In this document: positions 5,094-7,524 of the stretch, in pieces
Numbering within the stretch: the first letter of the stretch is position 1
How the letters are laid out: each line of letters begins with the position of its first letter
Origin: an uncultured Lachnospiraceae bacterium
GTDB lineage: Bacteria; Bacillota; Clostridia; Lachnospirales; Lachnospiraceae
Assembly (NCBI GenBank): GCA_900554925.1
Contig: USJG01000112.1
Span: 1 to 7,524 of the forward strand
Direction of reading: 5' to 3'
DNA length: 7,524 bases
Notes under the pieces: generated by a model
Seen by the model: the letters and a program-made list of their open reading frames with translations, nothing else
Told to the model about the DNA's origin: nothing
Databases searched by the model: none
Position numbers and translations under genes: made by a program

Positions 5094-7335
5094 AGCGATT
5101 ATCATTCTGGTGGTTTTTGTACTGCTTCTGGGTGTATTTGGGTATACCGCAGCAGTGGGACTTGGAGCAGATGGTTCAGGTTCAGCCGCCAGCATTAATC
5201 TGGGACTTGACCTTGAGGGTGGTGTGAGTATCACTTATCAGGTGGCCGGCGATGAAAATCCCAGCAGTGAAGACATGGCTGATACCATTTATAAGCTCCA
5301 GAAGCGTGTGGAAAACTACAGCACGGAAGCGGTGGTTTATCAGGAGGGGGATGACAGGATCAATATTGAAATTCCCGGCGTGTCAGATGCAAATGCGATT
5401 TTGGAGGAGCTTGGAAAGCCCGGTTCCCTGTATTTCATTTCCATGTATGATCCCGAAGGAAATCTGAACTATCAGGTTGCCGGAACAGATGAAGAGGGAA
5501 ATCTGATTTATACCATGTATAATACCATTGACGCGCTGATAGAGAATGGCTCTGTGGTTTTAGTAGGTACGGACGTAAAAAACGCACAGGCCATCACAGC
5601 TTCCGACACCATGAATAATAGCCAGTTTGTAGTAAGCCTGACTATGACGGAGGAAGGAACCGTCAAGTTTGCAGATGCCACCACCAAGGCATACCAGAAT
5701 GGAGAATCCATTGCAATTTACTATGATGGCGAAATCATCAGCGCTCCCAATGTAAATTCAGCAATTACAGACGGACAGGCGCAGATCACAGGAGATTTTA
5801 CCCATGAGGAGGCCGAGCAGCTTGCCTCCACCATCCGTATCGGCGGTCTGAAGCTGGAGCTTGAAGAACTGCATTCCAAGATTGTTGGCGCCCAGCTGGG
5901 GGAAGCGGCAATCTCCACAAGTATTAAGGCGGCGGCAGTAGGCTTTGCAATTATTGTAATCTTTATGATTGCTGTCTATTATGTATCTGGTGTTGCAGCC
6001 AGTCTGGCACTGGGACTTTATGTTGAACTTATTATTATTTTGCTGGATGCTTTTGAAATCACATTGACGCTGCCCGGTATTGCAGGTATTATTCTTTCTA
6101 TTGGTATGGCGGTGGATGCAAACGTTATTATTTTCGCCCGTATCAGAGAAGAAATTGCCAAGGGCAAGACTGTTAAGTCTGCCATTGATACTGGTTATAA
6201 GAAGGCAAGATCTGCCATTGTTGATGGGAATGTAACTACCCTGATTGCCGCTGCTGTCTTGGCAATTCTCGGTTCAGGCACGGTGAAGGGCTTTGCCTAC
6301 ACCCTGGCGCTTGGTATTGTGCTTTCCATGTTTACTGCTATGGTAATTACAGGAATGCTTATGAGGGCGTTCTATGCCATTGGTATTCAGAATGTTAAGT
6401 GGTATGGAACAGCTAAGGAGAGAAAGGCAGTTAGATTTACTTCCAAAAAGACCATCTTTTTTGGAATTTCCATAGCGGCAGTTCTGTCCGGATTTGTATT
6501 TATGGGAATTAATAAGGCGCAGACAGGCGGCGCTTTAAATTACAGCCTTGAATTTGTAGGCGGTACCTCCACCAATGTAACCTTTAATGAAGATATGGCG
6601 CTGGCTGACATTGATGCAAATGTGGTGCCTTTCATTGAAGAGATTACAGGAGATGGAAATGTACAGACCCAGAAGATCGAGGGAACCAATGAAGTTATCT
6701 TTAAGACCCGCTCCTTAGATACAGACGAAAGAGAAGCGTTTAAAACTGCCATGGTGGATAATTTCCAGGCAGACCCGGAAAAGATCACCACAGAGACTAT
6801 CAGCTCCACAGTCAGCAGCGAGATGAAAACAGATGTGATCATAGCGGTTATTGTTTCAGCATTGTTAATGTTAGTATATATCTGGTTCAGATTTAAGGAT
6901 ATTCGCTTTGGTGCAAGCTCTGTGCTGGCCCTGCTCCATGACGTGCTTGTGGTGCTTGCGTTTTATGCGATTGCCAGAATATCCGTAGGAACCACCTTTA
7001 TTGCGTGTATGCTTACTATCGTAGGGTATTCCATCAACGCGACCATCGTTATTTTTGACCGTATCCGTGAAAACATGAGTAATATGGGGAAAAAGGAGGA
7101 GCTGGAGAATATGGTAAACGAAAGTATTACCCAGACACTCTCCAGAAGTATCTTTACTTCCCTGACTACCTTTATTATGGTAGCAGCCTTGTATGTATTT
7201 GGCGTATCATCTGTAAAAGAATTTGCCCTTCCCCTGATGGTGGGTATTCTTTGCGGAACCTATTCTTCCGTATGCATTACAGGCGCGCTGTGGCTGGTAC
7301 TTCGTAAGGTATTTCCACAGAAAAAACAGGCATAA
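5080..7335 (+). CDS. secDF: SecDF, fused protein-translocase membrane motor
   Basis: A complete 751-residue fusion of SecD (about 1-430) and SecF (about 450-751), which uses the proton-motive force to help pull proteins out after SecA/SecYEG. The SecD half shows helix 1 (6-27), the motif LGLDLEGG (41-48), the large extracytoplasmic P1 region (about 55-270), five helices from about 283 to 432, and GMAVDANVIIFARIREE with proton-path D346. The SecF half shows its first helix (458-476), a degenerate LNYSLEFVGG (486-495, family usually LGIDFxGG), a small P4 region, helices from about 585, LLHD (D621), and GYSINATIVIFDRIREN. That last motif has A654 where family members normally have Asp; T. thermophilus D637 is the counterpart. 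The Arg of the following TLxR motif is kept (R689, likely equivalent of T. thermophilus R671). The ATG start overlaps scfB by 14 bases. The frame is intact throughout, so this is not a decaying gene. Confidence 0.95.
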   Translation: MKKSKAIIILVVFVLLLGVFGYTAAVGLGADGSGSAASINLGLDLEGGVSITYQVAGDENPSSEDMADTIYKLQKRVENYSTEAVVYQEGDDRINIEIPGVSDANAILEELGKPGSLYFISMYDPEGNLNYQVAGTDEEGNLIYTMYNTIDALIENGSVVLVGTDVKNAQAITASDTMNNSQFVVSLTMTEEGTVKFADATTKAYQNGESIAIYYDGEIISAPNVNSAITDGQAQITGDFTHEEAEQLASTIRIGGLKLELEELHSKIVGAQLGEAAISTSIKAAAVGFAIIVIFMIAVYYVSGVAASLALGLYVELIIILLDAFEITLTLPGIAGIILSIGMAVDANVIIFARIREEIAKGKTVKSAIDTGYKKARSAIVDGNVTTLIAAAVLAILGSGTVKGFAYTLALGIVLSMFTAMVITGMLMRAFYAIGIQNVKWYGTAKERKAVRFTSKKTIFFGISIAAVLSGFVFMGINKAQTGGALNYSLEFVGGTSTNVTFNEDMALADIDANVVPFIEEITGDGNVQTQKIEGTNEVIFKTRSLDTDEREAFKTAMVDNFQADPEKITTETISSTVSSEMKTDVIIAVIVSALLMLVYIWFRFKDIRFGASSVLALLHDVLVVLAFYAIARISVGTTFIACMLTIVGYSINATIVIFDRIRENMSNMGKKEELENMVNESITQTLSRSIFTSLTTFIMVAALYVFGVSSVKEFALPLMVGILCGTYSSVCITGALWLVLRKVFPQKKQA

Positions 7336-7346
7336 AGTTTAAAGTG

Positions 7347-7411
7347 AAAGCGTTCTGTGCAAAGAGACCTGTTCATGGCAGCATGAGGGGATCGAAAGCC
7401 GGAACGCTTTT
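7347..7411 (+). terminator. Compound hairpin closing the scfA-scfB-secDF operon
   Basis: Arms 7347-7357 and 7400-7410 (outer sequence AAAGCGTTC with GAACGCTTT) form an 11-pair helix with one wobble, enclosing about 42 bases. Inside is a second hairpin, TCATG-GCAG-CATGA (7373-7386). The outer helix ends in TTTT followed by GTGT, a short U-run. The position 12 bases after the secDF stop suggests a terminator, though the loop is unusually long for one. Confidence 0.55.
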
Positions 7412-7524
7412 GTGTAATAGGATTAAGGTGTCAAAAGGTGCTTGGTAAATTTAGAATTGGCAGATTGCCCAAAAGAAATTGCTAAGCTGTCATTGCAAAG
7501 GAAAATGAGATTTTCTTAATGGTC

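Noticed and set aside
4782..5234. Minus-strand 150-codon frame spanning the scfB-secDF junction
   Set aside because: It runs antisense across two well-supported genes, has no family likeness, and has no sensible start signals.
7442..7519. Small 25-codon plus-strand frame starting TTG and ending TAA, reading LVNLELADCPKEIAKL-like
   Set aside because: No ribosome site, non-ATG start, and no recognisable family; indistinguishable from chance in a short intergenic tail.

Overview
The window looks like chromosomal DNA from a Clostridia member, most likely Lachnospiraceae. This rests on a SCIFF (six-cysteine) peptide gene with its radical SAM maturase, a fused SecDF, a TIGR04086-type small membrane protein, strong AGGAG ribosome sites, and use of GTG and TTG starts. 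The taxonomic call is inference from gene content and family resemblance; no search was run.

Left part (1-1864). An extracellular solute-binding-protein-like gene enters from the left edge already in frame, so its true start lies outside the window. It converges on a minus-strand gene for a small four-helix membrane protein (TIGR04086/YrzE type). The two share one short hairpin (1435-1464) that can end transcription in both directions.

Middle (1865-3342). A 140-base divergent intergenic region carries a clear sigma-A-type promoter (TTGACA-16-TGTAAT). It drives a CNNM/CBS/CorC-HlyC transmembrane protein that starts at TTG.

Right part (3343-7335). This is the most interesting block. scfA encodes a 47-residue ranthipeptide precursor with six cysteines. 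Next comes a perfect 11-bp hairpin, then scfB, a SPASM-type radical SAM thioether maturase starting at GTG. Last is secDF, whose start lies inside the end of scfB (14-base overlap), so maturase and export-motor gene are probably co-translated. The gene set implies that the maturase installs Cys-to-Thr thioether crosslink(s) on the peptide. A link between the peptide system and SecDF is suggested only by gene order.

The SecDF keeps the SecD-half proton-path aspartate (D346) but has alanine (A654) where the SecF half normally has its conserved Asp (SIND becomes SINA). This is the clearest oddity in the window. A long compound hairpin (7347-7411) closes the operon. The last ~110 bases hold no gene I can support.
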